From NCBI RefSeq assembly GCF_900112585.1, contig NZ_FOLY01000007.1:103423-167422 (forward strand): 64,000 bases of DNA. Reading direction: 5' to 3'. The stretch is from Kushneria avicenniae (GTDB lineage: Bacteria; Pseudomonadota; Gammaproteobacteria; Pseudomonadales; Halomonadaceae). The first letter of the stretch is position 1, and each line of letters opens with the position of its first letter. Shown here piece after piece: positions 1-11,258 of this stretch. The translations under genes and the position numbers were made by a program. Below the pieces are notes generated by a model, which saw only the letters and a program-made list of their open reading frames with translations, did no database searches and had not been told where the DNA came from.

Positions 1-20
1 GCTGCGTATCTCATCTACAA

Positions 21-393
21 GTTTCAATCCGCGCGACCCGTGCGGGCCGCGACCCTAGCTTAAGGATGGTTTCGCCAAGCGCGCTATTGTTTCAATCCGC
101 GCGACCCGTGCGGGCCGCGACGGGCGATATTGCTAGAGGTGTGTGGTGCGTGACGAGTTTCAATCCGCGCGACCCGTGCGGGCCGCGACGGCCAAGGCCA
201 CGATCAGCGTTGACCTGACAGACCCGTTTCAATCCGCGCGACCCGTGCGGGCCGCGACATTCCGCCAGGTGGCGAAGCTGCTACGTGCCAACGTTTCAAT
301 CCGCGCGACCCGTGCGGGCCGCGACCCACGTCCCGCCGCCCAATACGCTCTCATCATCGAGTTTCAATCCGCGCGACCCGTGCGGGCCGCGAC
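21..393 (-). CRISPR. CRISPR array 1, type I-C, six 33-nt repeats
   Basis: Six identical 33-nt repeats start at 21, 89, 157, 226, 293 and 361. They enclose five complete spacers of 34-36 nt, and 1-20 is part of another spacer, so the array continues beyond the left edge. On the minus strand each repeat ends in ATTGAAAC, the 3' end typical of type I-C repeats that becomes the crRNA 5' handle, and it contains a GCGGCCCG/CGGGTCGC stem with one G-U pair. The array therefore reads leftwards from a leader at 394-584, directly downstream of cas2. Apparent ORFs across it are repeat artefacts. Confidence 0.97.
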
Positions 394-584
394 CGCTTAC
401 TCATAACCTATTGTCAGCCTTGAGAAAAGCTCAGCGTTTTGGCGAACCCGTATCAGAAGCCCTCTCCAGGACATTGTGTTGATAGATAATGCCACACAAA
501 TAGTTGAGTATCAGGATGTTAAAGAAATGCGAACCTGACAGGAAAAGGCGGGACACTTATCGTTCGCAGGACAGTACAGATAGG
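394..584 (-). promoter_or_regulatory. Leader of CRISPR array 1
   Basis: This non-coding stretch lies between the leader-end repeat of array 1 and the cas2 stop. Its first 20 nt next to the repeat agree at 14 of 20 positions with the corresponding bases of the array 2 leader (9787-9806). A distal block at 525-572 resembles 9916-9965, including GCGA-x-CCTG and GTTCGC inverted arms. Both leaders span about 179 nt from repeat to block end. It should hold the promoter and spacer-integration signals; that role is inferred from position and conservation. Confidence 0.75.
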
Positions 585-875
585 TCAGAACACCAGCGGG
601 CCGTTCATGTCCAGGGCCGGTTTGGCACCAACATGTTCGATGCGCTGCTGCCAGTTGCGACCCAGAAAGTAGAATCGAAGACTATCAACTTCATCATCAA
701 TCGTGTCGATCAGGGTCTGACGCAATTTGACCCACTGATCCGGATCAACCTCAATTTCAAAAACAGAGTATTGCACACGCTGACCAAAATCCCGACACGC
801 CTTCGATACGCGGCGCAATCGTCGGGTGCCGCCTTCCGAGGTGACACTAACGTCGTAGCTGACCAGTACAAGCAT
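585..875 (-). CDS. cas2: CRISPR-associated endonuclease Cas2 (type I-C)
   Basis: A 96-residue Cas2, the structural partner of Cas1 in spacer integration. The N-terminus MLVLVSYDVS carries the ferredoxin-like first strand with the conserved Asp at residue 8, and the segment VQYSVFEIEV matches the second Cas2 strand. The longer open frame reaches 977, but the ATG at 875 gives the normal family length and leaves a 13-bp gap to cas1. It is the last gene of the minus-strand cas operon; the array 1 leader follows at once. Confidence 0.95.
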   Translation of the reverse strand: MLVLVSYDVSVTSEGGTRRLRRVSKACRDFGQRVQYSVFEIEVDPDQWVKLRQTLIDTIDDEVDSLRFYFLGRNWQQRIEHVGAKPALDMNGPLVF

Positions 876-888
876 GCCAACCTCCGAT

Positions 889-1929
889 CTATTTCCAGAG
901 AAAAGGTGGATAGGCATCCAGATCGCCACGAAGGTGACGTGCCAGCAGTTGCGCCTGAAGATGGGGCAGCATGCCAATAGGTGACTTTTCGTCGATAAAA
1001 GCGTGGTGCAGCTCTTCGCGCTTGCGCTCCTGATAGGCCGTCAGCACGACCTTTCGTGCGTCGTCGGTCAATGTCACGCCACCGCTTTCGGCAACCGTAA
1101 AATCCTTTTCTCGCAGCTGGCGTCGATTGATCAGTGATAACGCCAGACGATCTGCCAACAGCGGTCGAAGCTCTTCTGCCATGTCCAGAGCCAGACTTGG
1201 CCGTCCGGGTCGATCCCTGTGCAAAAAGCCCACAGCGGGATCAAGGCCAACGCCTTCCAGTGCCGATCGGCAATCGTGGGTCAATAGTGTGTAGAAAAAG
1301 GACAGCAGTGCATTGACGCGATCCCGCGGCGGGCGGCGATTGCGGCCGGTAAAACGAAAGCCAGCGCCGTCATGCCGGATCAGGTGGTCAAAAATACTGA
1401 AATAAACCTGGGCGGCTTCGCCTTCCAGCCCACGCAGCATATCCGTGGACTCGGCATGCAGCAGGTTACGGGCGATGCGGGTCATACGCGTACGCACTTT
1501 TTCAAGCTGTAGCCTGGGCCCTTCATCAAGCTTCGCGCCATAATCGCGCAGTCCGCGCGCTACTACCGCCCGCTGATTGTGTATCTTGCCGATCAAAAAG
1601 CTGCGCACTACTTCTGCACAGTGCTCATGGGTATCACTGACACGGTACTGGATGCGTCTGAGCAGTACGTTGCCGGAGACCGGTCCTTCGATACGTGCCA
1701 GAAACCTGCCCTGCGGGGAAAGGTGCGTGATCGTCACACCCTGCTCGGCGCAAAATCCCATCAATGGTGGTGAGATCAACACGCGTCCAAAGCAGACCAG
1801 CGATTCCAGCATATGGATGGGCAGTCGCGCGCGCTCCTTGCCTTCCACCTGCATGACAATATTGGCGCCCTCCTTTTTCATCCAGGCGCCATCGGTCGTG
1901 ATGTAGAGCGTATTGAGCTGGCGACGCAT
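889..1929 (-). CDS. cas1: CRISPR-associated endonuclease Cas1 (type I-C)
   Basis: A 346-residue Cas1 integrase that, with Cas2, inserts new spacers at the leader end of the arrays. The start MRRQLNTLYITTDGA is typical of the I-C clade. The metal-binding Glu lies in LRGLEGEAAQVYF, and the His and Asp ligands in FLHRDRPGRPSLALDMAEE. The frame stays open to 2013, inside cas4, but the ATG at 1929 leaves only 2 bp after the cas4 stop, as expected for a translationally coupled operon. All catalytic motifs are intact, so the adaptation module should be functional. Confidence 0.97.
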   Translation of the reverse strand: MRRQLNTLYITTDGAWMKKEGANIVMQVEGKERARLPIHMLESLVCFGRVLISPPLMGFCAEQGVTITHLSPQGRFLARIEGPVSGNVLLRRIQYRVSDTHEHCAEVVRSFLIGKIHNQRAVVARGLRDYGAKLDEGPRLQLEKVRTRMTRIARNLLHAESTDMLRGLEGEAAQVYFSIFDHLIRHDGAGFRFTGRNRRPPRDRVNALLSFFYTLLTHDCRSALEGVGLDPAVGFLHRDRPGRPSLALDMAEELRPLLADRLALSLINRRQLREKDFTVAESGGVTLTDDARKVVLTAYQERKREELHHAFIDEKSPIGMLPHLQAQLLARHLRGDLDAYPPFLWK

Positions 1930-1931
1930 GG

Positions 1932-2573
1932 TCAGTCTTCTCCGAGATTCTCGAGCTGGCGTGCCAGCCATTGCCCTGCCGAGCGCCGCTTGCCCATGAC
2001 CCGGGGCTGACACAGCTCAAGCAGCGAGCACTGATCACAACGTTTTGCCTCGTAGACTGCCGGCGGTGTGATGTTTGTATCGAACAGACGCCGCACACCG
2101 ATAATCACCTCCAGCGTCAGGGCTCTGAGCGCTTCGTCAAAAACAACCGTCTTGCGTCGACGGGTTTTACCGTAGAACAAAGCACCCTGATGTACGGCTA
2201 CGTCCTTCATTTCTTCCATACAAAGCGCCTGCGCACAGAGCTGCACTTCATCGGCGCGATGTGCCTTGGGTCGACCACGCTTGTATTCGATCGGACAGAT
2301 GACGATTGGATCCTGATGCTCATCGAATTCCACCACATCCGCGACACCGGTCAGCCCCAATGCTTCATGTGCCAGCGGCAATGCCATGGCGGTATGCACG
2401 CCCCGACGCCGCTCATGGCCGGGTCGGTCGGCACGTTCGTGAAGAAGGCGACCCTCGGCGGTATGGCGGTTTTCTGCCCACTGCTGTTCCAGATGAATCA
2501 GCGCACACTGGCGTGGGCAGAACAGGTAGTGCTGTAACGCTGACAGCGGTATCAGCCGGATCTCGTCTTCCAT
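1932..2573 (-). CDS. cas4: CRISPR-associated exonuclease Cas4
   Basis: A 213-residue Cas4 of the RecB-like nuclease family, which trims prespacers and helps select the PAM in type I-C adaptation. The iron-sulfur cysteines appear at the N-terminus (YLFCPRQCALIH) and near the C-terminus (KRCDQCSLLELC). The nuclease core shows the GVADVVEF Asp and the IEYKRGRPK Glu/Lys motif. It lies 9 bp after cas7 and 2 bp before cas1, so all adaptation genes are tightly linked. It has the usual length and no defect is visible. Confidence 0.96.
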   Translation of the reverse strand: MEDEIRLIPLSALQHYLFCPRQCALIHLEQQWAENRHTAEGRLLHERADRPGHERRRGVHTAMALPLAHEALGLTGVADVVEFDEHQDPIVICPIEYKRGRPKAHRADEVQLCAQALCMEEMKDVAVHQGALFYGKTRRRKTVVFDEALRALTLEVIIGVRRLFDTNITPPAVYEAKRCDQCSLLELCQPRVMGKRRSAGQWLARQLENLGED

Positions 2574-2582
2574 GACGGACTG

Positions 2583-3448
2583 CTACAGCCGCTCGTTGAC
2601 ACTGACACCAGCAGGAATGGCCTCACGATCGATGGTCACTGCGTAATCCTGAAAGCGTCGCGCTGGCGTATCAGCTTCTCCTTCGACACGCGTAACCGTG
2701 ACGCTGTCGAACAGTCGATGTGCCGGCGCATTGCCCATGGCATGATCGTGCTTGAATATGATCAGCTTGCGTGCGGACATCTCTCCCCTGGCCGCAGAGC
2801 GATCGTGTTCGAACATGTTGATCAGCGAGCGCCACAACAGTTCAAGATCGTCCTCTGAAAAACCGGTGCGCTCTGCAAGCTTTGCAGAAACGTAGCCGTG
2901 TACGCGATAAAGGCCGTAAGGGATGATGTGCTTGCGCCCCATGGTGCGCTCTTTTTCAAGATCCTTTTCGTTGGTCACGGCCATGCGCGTGATCGAGACT
3001 TCCATCGGCACGACCGGATCGATGGAGCTTGCAAACGCCAGCTGTACCGGACCACGTACCTGACCGGAGTTGACTTCGGTCGTCATCACGGCGCCAAAGG
3101 TGCGTACATCAAAGAAGTTGTTGCACATCCAGCCGGTCAGCTCACGTGCCTTTGCCTGCTCCTTGGGCAGTTTCTTGGCCTCATGCTTGATTCCCAGGGC
3201 GTCGTAAGCCTTCTTGTGCTGATTATTGAGGACCGTTTTCTCCTGCATGTAGATGGCATGGCCCGCTTCTTCTTCCTTTTCCAGCGCCACATAATTGCGA
3301 ATCTTGCGCTTGAGACAGACATCCGTCACCAGCCCCTGATTGGTTTCGGGATCCAGCCTTGGCAGATTGCCGGCATCCGGATCGCCATTGGGATTGCCGT
3401 TGGTCACATCAAAGAGCAGGACAAATTCGTAGCGGTTGGCAATGGCGG

Positions 3449-3452
<4 letters not shown>
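2583..3452 (-). CDS. cas7: Cas7/Csd2, backbone of the type I-C Cascade
   Basis: A 289-residue Cas7 of the Csd2 family, which polymerises along the crRNA to form the backbone of the interference complex. It begins [32 protein letters not shown], with the family hallmark NGNPNGDPD, and has the DVRTFGAVM and MGRKHIIPYGLY motifs of Csd2. Its ATG overlaps the cas8c stop by 4 bp (ATGA), so the two are translationally coupled. Length is normal for the family. Confidence 0.97.
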
Positions 3453-5937
<2,485 letters not shown>

Positions 5938-5956
5938 TCATTGACGCTCGACAGGT

Positions 5957-8203
5957 TCACCACAGATTGGACTCGGCTGATCGAAAATCAGGTTCATGCC
6001 AGTTCAGCCCTGCTTGCAGGCTATAGAGATTGTCGTTCAGTTCACCGGGGCGCTCATCGAGCAACACCACAAACTGCTCTCCGAATTTATCCGGCTCTAC
6101 AGCAACAATGACGCCGGCCTGCTCCAGTGCACGAAATCCCTGCTGCGGCACCTGCACGGTATAGGACTGAAGCTCACGCGCCACGGCACCCGCTGTCTCG
6201 ACCCACGACAATCGGTTGATCGCGTCTCGAGCATCCTGATCAAAGGGAATAATGACGCTTCGCTGGGTGTTCTCGATCAGGCGATATTTCTGTTCCAGCG
6301 TTTCAAACGGCAGACCATCAAGCCGGCCCTTCTCGATCAGTGACAGCAGCTCATATCTGTCCAGTCTCTGATCCTGTTGCCAATAGAGCAGCCGAAAGTA
6401 GGCTTCAATAGCGGTGGGTGACAACGGATCATCGCCATGGTGGTGCAGCACTTCGCGAGTGGTCTGCGCGAACTGCTTCAGCTCCGGCGGCGGTGCCCAG
6501 TCCTCATTAAGCGTGGCGAAAATACGCACTTCGCTGTCTACTGCGGTACGCCGTCCTTCCCGATTGCAACGCCCGGCCGCCTGGGCAATCGAATCAAGAC
6601 CCGCCTCGGCACGCAGTAGACGGGGGAAGTCGACATCGACCCCGGCCTCGATCAGGGAGGTCGAGACGACCCGACAGGGCTGCCCATCCTTGAGCGCCTG
6701 TCGGATCCTGACCAATACCTGACGACGATGAACGGCGCACATGGCTGTGGTGAGATGAAAGGCACCCGGCTTATCTGCGATGGATTCAAACAGCGCGCGC
6801 GCATGGCGCCGATTGTTGACGATACACAGCACCTGCTCAACCTCGAGCAGCTCTTCACGCAGCGCCTTATCATCCAGCGTTCCGATATGGCGTACGGTGA
6901 CTCGCTCAAGCTGGCGGTAGAGCCGCTCGGGTTCCAGCGCGAGTTCACGCAGATCACGCAGCCCGCCAGTAAAACTGCGTTCGGGCTCATCGGTTTCGGC
7001 CAGCGCCGGTTGGGTTGCCGTACAAAGCACGATACTGGCGTGATAGTTACGCGCCAGCTCATCCAGGGCTGCAACGCTTGGTCGCAGCAGAGACAGCGGC
7101 ATGGTCTGGGCTTCATCCAGGATAACAACGCTTCGAGCGATATTATGTAGCTTGCGACATCGCGACGTTTTCGCAGCAAACAGGCTTTCAAAAAACTGCA
7201 CGGCGGTCGTGACCACGATGGGCGCATCCCAGTTTTCACTGTCACGCTTGAGCTTGTCGCGGCTGTCACGATCAAAATGACCGTCATTAATATCAAAGGC
7301 ACTGTGATGCTCCAGCACTGCCGCCTCCCCGTACAGCCCTAGCGCACGACGAAATACGGCCGCGTTCTGCTCAACAATGCTGGTAAAGGGAATGACGTAG
7401 ATCACGCGATCCATGCCATGAGTGAGGGCATGGTCCAGCGCGAAGGCCAGAGAAGACAGCGTCTTGCCGCCGCCGGTGGGGACCGTCAGCGTAAATCGTC
7501 CCGGCGTCAGAATCGCCTGCTGACGAACATGCTCCAGAATTTCCCGGCGTAGACGGTTGACGTCACTGTCCGCCCTGAAGGTCTCAAGGTGAGCGTTCAG
7601 AGCATCGCGAAGTGTGGCCAGCTCAGGTCCGCCACCGCGTGACACTGGCTCACCCGCTACCCTGGCATAGAAGGCTTCGGTTTCGAGATAGTCGGCATCG
7701 ACCAGACAGGAGAACAGCATGCGGGTGAGAAAGGCATACTGAAAAAAGGCACGATCACGGCAAAGACTGAAGGATGGTGACGCCAGATCGTCCGGCAATT
7801 CGACTTCCTGCTTCCAGACATCTGCCAGCGCCGGTACTTCTGCCTGCAAACGTTGTGTCAGCGAGGTACGTTCCCCATTATCACGGCCATTGGCCAGGCC
7901 GGCATGGTGACCGGCAATGGCATAGGCCAGCAGATCGCCGACGCCGCCCGGGAAGCGCTCGCGTGCCACGATGGCGCCCGCCGTGGAGTGATCGACACGC
8001 TTTTGGGCGCCCTGTAGCCGTTGCTGAAAGTCAGCACTGTACTTGCCCAAATCATGCAGCAGTCCGGCAACGCGGCCCGTCTCAGCCATGCCGAAGCGCC
8101 CCGCACGTTCACTTGCAAGTCTGGCGACAGTCTCAAGGTGATCCACCAGAATCTGCCAGTCGTGTTCATCCCCGGCAGTTGTGCTATGGGCATAAAAGGA
8201 CAT
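5957..8203 (-). CDS. cas3: Cas3 helicase-nuclease (HD plus DExH)
   Basis: A 748-residue single-chain Cas3, which unwinds and degrades target DNA after Cascade binding. The HD nuclease domain is N-terminal, with the HD pair in LLHDLGKYS (residues 49-56) and further metal-site histidines (VDHSTAGA, IAGHHAGLA). The helicase part has Walker A TGGGKT (about 244-249), the DEAQ box (364-367) and motif VI in QAAGRCNREGR. It is the first gene of the cas operon. Upstream on the minus strand a TATATT lies at 8251-8246, but no convincing -35 was found. Confidence 0.96.
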   Translation of the reverse strand: MSFYAHSTTAGDEHDWQILVDHLETVARLASERAGRFGMAETGRVAGLLHDLGKYSADFQQRLQGAQKRVDHSTAGAIVARERFPGGVGDLLAYAIAGHHAGLANGRDNGERTSLTQRLQAEVPALADVWKQEVELPDDLASPSFSLCRDRAFFQYAFLTRMLFSCLVDADYLETEAFYARVAGEPVSRGGGPELATLRDALNAHLETFRADSDVNRLRREILEHVRQQAILTPGRFTLTVPTGGGKTLSSLAFALDHALTHGMDRVIYVIPFTSIVEQNAAVFRRALGLYGEAAVLEHHSAFDINDGHFDRDSRDKLKRDSENWDAPIVVTTAVQFFESLFAAKTSRCRKLHNIARSVVILDEAQTMPLSLLRPSVAALDELARNYHASIVLCTATQPALAETDEPERSFTGGLRDLRELALEPERLYRQLERVTVRHIGTLDDKALREELLEVEQVLCIVNNRRHARALFESIADKPGAFHLTTAMCAVHRRQVLVRIRQALKDGQPCRVVSTSLIEAGVDVDFPRLLRAEAGLDSIAQAAGRCNREGRRTAVDSEVRIFATLNEDWAPPPELKQFAQTTREVLHHHGDDPLSPTAIEAYFRLLYWQQDQRLDRYELLSLIEKGRLDGLPFETLEQKYRLIENTQRSVIIPFDQDARDAINRLSWVETAGAVARELQSYTVQVPQQGFRALEQAGVIVAVEPDKFGEQFVVLLDERPGELNDNLYSLQAGLNWHEPDFRSAESNLW

Positions 8204-8497
8204 TGTCAGGACAATACCGATCAGGTAGTTACTTGAACCTTATCGAATATAAGCTCTAACAATACCTGGAAGTAGCTAGTAAAACGTCTCCTGTTTATTA
8301 AATGCCTTTACATTTTTGCATCTTGGGCGGGCCCTTGAACATGCGAACTCTCGCGGCCATGAGCGCGCGATCAAAGGTTGGCCATCTTCAGGACATGGCC
8401 GAAATCAGGACAAGGAGACGAATTAATCGATACTAGGCTGACCATCAACAAGCATGTCCCTTCAGCATCGAATACAGTGACAAGGCTTCGCCTCCAA
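8204..8497. other. Intergenic region between cas3 and the higBA promoter
   Basis: No supported gene. The part next to cas3 is A+T-rich and probably carries the cas promoter (TATATT on the minus strand at 8251-8246). At 8327-8339 the plus strand reads GCGGGCCCTTGAA, nearly the same as 9835-9846 in the array 2 leader, so part of this spacer may be a decayed leader copy. That reading rests on one short match and is weak. Confidence 0.4.
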
Positions 8498-8526
8498 TTG
8501 TGTACCGTTAATTAACAAGATACACT
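8498..8526 (+). promoter_or_regulatory. Candidate higBA promoter with imperfect operator
   Basis: TTGTGT at 8498-8503 and TACACT at 8521-8526 are spaced 17 bp, a plausible sigma-70 promoter 25 bp before higB. The same segment contains inverted arms GTGTA (8500-8504) and TACAC (8521-8525) around TTAATTAA (8508-8515). A palindrome over the promoter fits autorepression by the HigA-type antitoxin; binding is inferred. Confidence 0.5.
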
Positions 8527-8550
8527 ACTCTGACTGACAGCGAGGCCGCC

Positions 8551-8829
8551 ATGATCATCAGTATCAAGCACAAGGGGCTAAAAGCGCTGTACGAGCGTGG
8601 TTTCGCAAAAGGGGTGCAGCAGGATCACGTCAAAAAACTGCGACTGATTCTGGCCGCGCTCGATGTGGCTGAAAGTCCCGACGACATGAGCCGCCCCAGC
8701 TTCAAACTGCATCCACTCAAGGGTGAAATGGCCGGTCACTGGTCGGTGTGGGTTAACGGTAACTGGCGCATAACGTGGCGCTTTACAGGCCATGATGTCG
8801 AGCTGGTCGATTATCAGGACTACCACTAA
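8551..8829 (+). CDS. higB: HigB-type toxin (RelE/ParE superfamily mRNA interferase)
   Basis: A 92-residue toxin of the HigB family, a ribosome-dependent mRNA endonuclease in studied members. It shows the family signature IKHKGLKALYERG at the start, KLHPLKGEMAGHWSVWVNGNWRITWRF in the middle and VDYQDYH at the end. The toxin gene precedes the antitoxin gene, which is the usual higBA order. It is transcribed opposite to the cas operon and sits between cas3 and array 2. The motif set is complete, so an active toxin is expected. Confidence 0.93.
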   Translation: MIISIKHKGLKALYERGFAKGVQQDHVKKLRLILAALDVAESPDDMSRPSFKLHPLKGEMAGHWSVWVNGNWRITWRFTGHDVELVDYQDYH

Positions 8830-8864
8830 CCAAACGGGCCGTATGTGGCCCCTGAGAGGCTTTC

Positions 8865-9152
8865 GTGTCGATGCACAATCCGCCCCATCCGGGCGAGCTC
8901 TTGAGCGAAGATGTTATTGAGGGGCTGAGCCTGAGCGTGACAGAAGCCGCGCGCCGGCTGGGCACAACCCGTACCAATCTCTCGCGCGTAATGCACTGTC
9001 ATACGGGCATATCGGCCGACCTCGCCGACCGCCTTGAGCGCGCAGGTATCGGTACTGCCCGGCACTGGCTGGCCATGCAATCCGCATACGATCTATGGAA
9101 AGTACGCTCGCGCCCTGCTGCCCCGGTGCTACCATTGCAAACCCGCGTCTGA
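8865..9152 (+). CDS. higA: HigA-type antitoxin (XRE family HTH)
   Basis: A 95-residue XRE-type regulator that should neutralise HigB and repress the operon. It opens MHNPPHPGELL and has the helix-turn-helix around residues 25-45 (SVTEAARRLGTTRTNLSRVM), both typical of HigA. The GTG at 8865 lies 5 bases after GAGAGG and is chosen as start; an ATG at 8871 is the alternative. The stop is only 6 bp before the first repeat of array 2, so transcription of the array towards the left would run antisense into higA. Confidence 0.92.
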   Translation: MSMHNPPHPGELLSEDVIEGLSLSVTEAARRLGTTRTNLSRVMHCHTGISADLADRLERAGIGTARHWLAMQSAYDLWKVRSRPAAPVLPLQTRV

Positions 9153-9158
9153 AGTCCT

Positions 9159-9786
9159 GTTTCAATCCGGGCGGCCGTGCGGGCCGCGACTTTTGACCGG
9201 GCCCTTTGATCCAGATATAGCCCGTTTCAATCCGCGCGGCCGTGCGGGCCGCGACTATCATTGAAGGCTTGATCGGCGGCCTACAAGAGTTTCAATCCGC
9301 GCGGCCGTGCGGGCCGCGACTCAAGTGGAAGGTGTTTATATGACCAACTACTTGGTTTCAATCCGCGCGGCCGTGCGGGCCGCGACCCGGATCGGCTGAT
9401 CCAGCATCTGAGCCGGAGCGCAGTTTCAATCCGCGCGGCCGTGCGGGCCGCGACTGCTGGAAGTGGTCAGCGTTCGCGTGGAGCGGCTGTTTCAATCCGC
9501 GCGGCCGTGCGGGCCGCGACCGCAGCCATACCGAGCAGGTCAATGCCGAGTACCGGTTTCAATCCGCGCGGCCGTGCGGGCCGCGACTAGCTGGAAAGCA
9601 GATATCGAGGCCGGAAGGCTTTGTTTCAATCCGCGCGGCCGTGCGGGCCGCGACTTGCCGCCTTTGATGGCCATGGTCACCTCACGTGTTTCAATCCGCG
9701 CGGCCGTGCGGGCCGCGACTTCAAAAAATTCATGGTCGTTGTTCGCGAGGCTAAGTTTCAATCCGCGCGGCCGTGCGGGCCGCGAC
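9159..9786 (-). CRISPR. CRISPR array 2, type I-C, ten 32-nt repeats
   Basis: Ten 32-nt repeats start at 9159, 9224, 9289, 9355, 9423, 9489, 9556, 9623, 9688 and 9755, with nine spacers of 33-36 nt. The repeat equals that of array 1 except for the loop side of the stem (one base shorter, giving a perfect GCGGCC/GGCCGC stem). The repeat at 9159 has one substitution (GGGCGG for GCGCGG), as expected at the trailer end. With ATTGAAAC as the 3' end on the minus strand, the array is read leftwards from a leader at 9787. No identical spacer is shared with array 1. Confidence 0.97.
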
Positions 9787-9965
9787 TGCCTATTCATAAA
9801 TCATTGATATAAATTTGAAAAATCTTTTGTACAAGCGGGCCTTGAATAAATTTTGTCGTGCGAAGGTTCTACATTCGCTGACAACAAAAAATATATACAG
9901 AATCAAAAGCTTGCCAAAGCGCGAGCCTGCCTGAGAATGCGAGGACATTACAGGTTCGCGGACAC
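9787..9965 (-). promoter_or_regulatory. Leader of CRISPR array 2
   Basis: An A+T-rich, non-coding stretch beside the leader-end repeat. Its first bases (TGCCTATTCATAA) match the array 1 leader closely. The block at 9916-9965 has inverted arms GCGAGCCTG and CAGGTTCGC and aligns with 525-572 of leader 1. The upstream limit coincides with the terminator of the OmpW-like gene, which insulates the array from read-through. Confidence 0.75.
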
Positions 9966-9989
9966 AAAAAAGCCCCGCCGGAGCGGGGC
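9966..9989 (-). terminator. Intrinsic terminator of the OmpW-like gene
   Basis: On the minus strand a GCCCCGC/GCGGGGC stem is followed by six T residues. It lies 21 bp beyond the stop of the OmpW-like gene. Confidence 0.9.
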
Positions 9990-10010
9990 AGACCTCACGA
10001 GAAACCGGGA

Positions 10011-10682
10011 TTAAAACGTGTATTCGATACCAATGACGGCGACCGGATAGACGTTGTATTTGTTCAACTCATCTCGCGCATCATCTTCAGCATCAGAAGC
10101 ATAGGCGCGAGCTGCAGGGGCCAAAGGTGAATTTGTGATAGGCCCTCTGGCATTTACCGATACAGAGGGGTCAATCAGGAATGCGCCGGCTTCAGCGTAG
10201 AAACCCAAGCCCTGCTTCGAGCTGTTGCGCCAGCCAAGACCCAAATAGGGCTCGACACCGTCAGAAAGCTCGGCCTTGCCGTCCAGATAGCCAAAGTCAC
10301 GCGGAATAGTGACGTTATCCCCTTGATAATCTACCGAGGCGCGCCCGATTGCATTAATGCGAATATCGGGTCTTACCGCACCGGCCGACAGAAAAAAGCC
10401 GCTGTTGACCCACGGATAAACATCCAGCTTGAGGCTGTAAACGTTGATATCGACTTCACCCTCGTAATCAACGTCATTGATGGATTTATCCAGGTCATCG
10501 TAATTATAACCGCTGTACCCCGCCGTCAGGGCAAAGTGATCATGAAAACGCCAGCTGACGTTGGCCCCCAGACCGGTCGTACCGGCACTGCCGGCGACCG
10601 ACCAGTGATCTTCGGCCATGGCCGCGGCGCTGGTGGCCATCAGCAGGGACCCGGTGATTACAGCAGTTGCGATACGACGCAT
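10011..10682 (-). CDS. OmpW-like outer-membrane beta-barrel protein
   Basis: A 223-residue exported protein. The ATG at 10682 follows a GAGGG ribosome-binding site and gives a clean signal peptide (MRRIATAVITGSLLMATSAAAMAE). The mature part is rich in alternating aromatic strands and ends in GIEYTF, the C-terminal Phe signature for BAM insertion. Segments such as VYPWVNSGFFLSAGAV and YLGLGWRNSSKQGLGFYAEAGAF resemble OmpW-family and related small barrels. Substrate is unknown. It is a single gene with its own terminator. Confidence 0.75.
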   Translation of the reverse strand: MRRIATAVITGSLLMATSAAAMAEDHWSVAGSAGTTGLGANVSWRFHDHFALTAGYSGYNYDDLDKSINDVDYEGEVDINVYSLKLDVYPWVNSGFFLSAGAVRPDIRINAIGRASVDYQGDNVTIPRDFGYLDGKAELSDGVEPYLGLGWRNSSKQGLGFYAEAGAFLIDPSVSVNARGPITNSPLAPAARAYASDAEDDARDELNKYNVYPVAVIGIEYTF

Positions 10683-10896
10683 GACGTGCCCTCGTGGAGA
10701 ATGATCGATGTTCCGGTGCGCCGATAGCGTCGGCGTCATTTAGTAACGCTGAGTCTACTCAGCGCTCCGGTAATCGATCGAAAGAAAAGCGCGGCTTTGG
10801 GACTGTATTTCTCATGCGAGAGGCTTCGCCGTCGTTTCGGATGAGGCAGACGCTGCGCTATTCTTGAGCCTTCATGAGGCGATCGGGAGCCAGACA

Positions 10897-11256
10897 ATGT
10901 CATCACTGCGCGATCAGTTGAGCCGCAAGGTGTACTCCACCGAGACCGGCGACATGCGCAAGCACGACGAGGCCGATGAGCAAAAGGCGCAGGATGAGAC
11001 GCGCCTGGCAGGGCTTGATGGGATCGTGCGCATCAAACGCGAAACCGCCGGGCGCAAGGGCAAGGGCGTGACCACGCTGCACGGCATACCGCTGGCAAGC
11101 GACGAGCTGAAAACCCTGATGCAGGCGCTCAAGAAGCGCTGCGGCAGCGGCGGGTCGCTCAAGGAAGGCGTGATCGAAATTCAGGGCGATCACCGTGAGA
11201 CGCTGCGCGCCGAGCTGGAAAAGCGCGGCTACACCGTCAGGCTGGCAGGAGGCTGA
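10897..11256 (+). CDS. yciH: YciH/SUI1-family translation initiation factor-like protein
   Basis: A 119-residue protein with a C-terminal SUI1 domain (about residues 45-115), including IKRETAGRKGKGVTTLHGIP and the GCGGS-like loop RCGSGGSLKEGVIEIQGDH. The family is related to eukaryotic eIF1 and in E. coli affects start-codon fidelity. The ATG at 10897 follows GGGAG; the frame extends to 10864 without a ribosome-binding site. The lipoprotein gene starts 2 bp after its stop, so they are probably cotranscribed. Confidence 0.9.
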   Translation: MSSLRDQLSRKVYSTETGDMRKHDEADEQKAQDETRLAGLDGIVRIKRETAGRKGKGVTTLHGIPLASDELKTLMQALKKRCGSGGSLKEGVIEIQGDHRETLRAELEKRGYTVRLAGG

Positions 11257-11258
11257 TC

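Noticed and set aside
143..482. Open frames across array 1
   Set aside because: They are translations of the CRISPR repeat (repeated QSARPVRAAT).
9358..9812. Open frames across array 2
   Set aside because: The repeated RPARPRGLK or NPRGRAGRD arises from the repeats.
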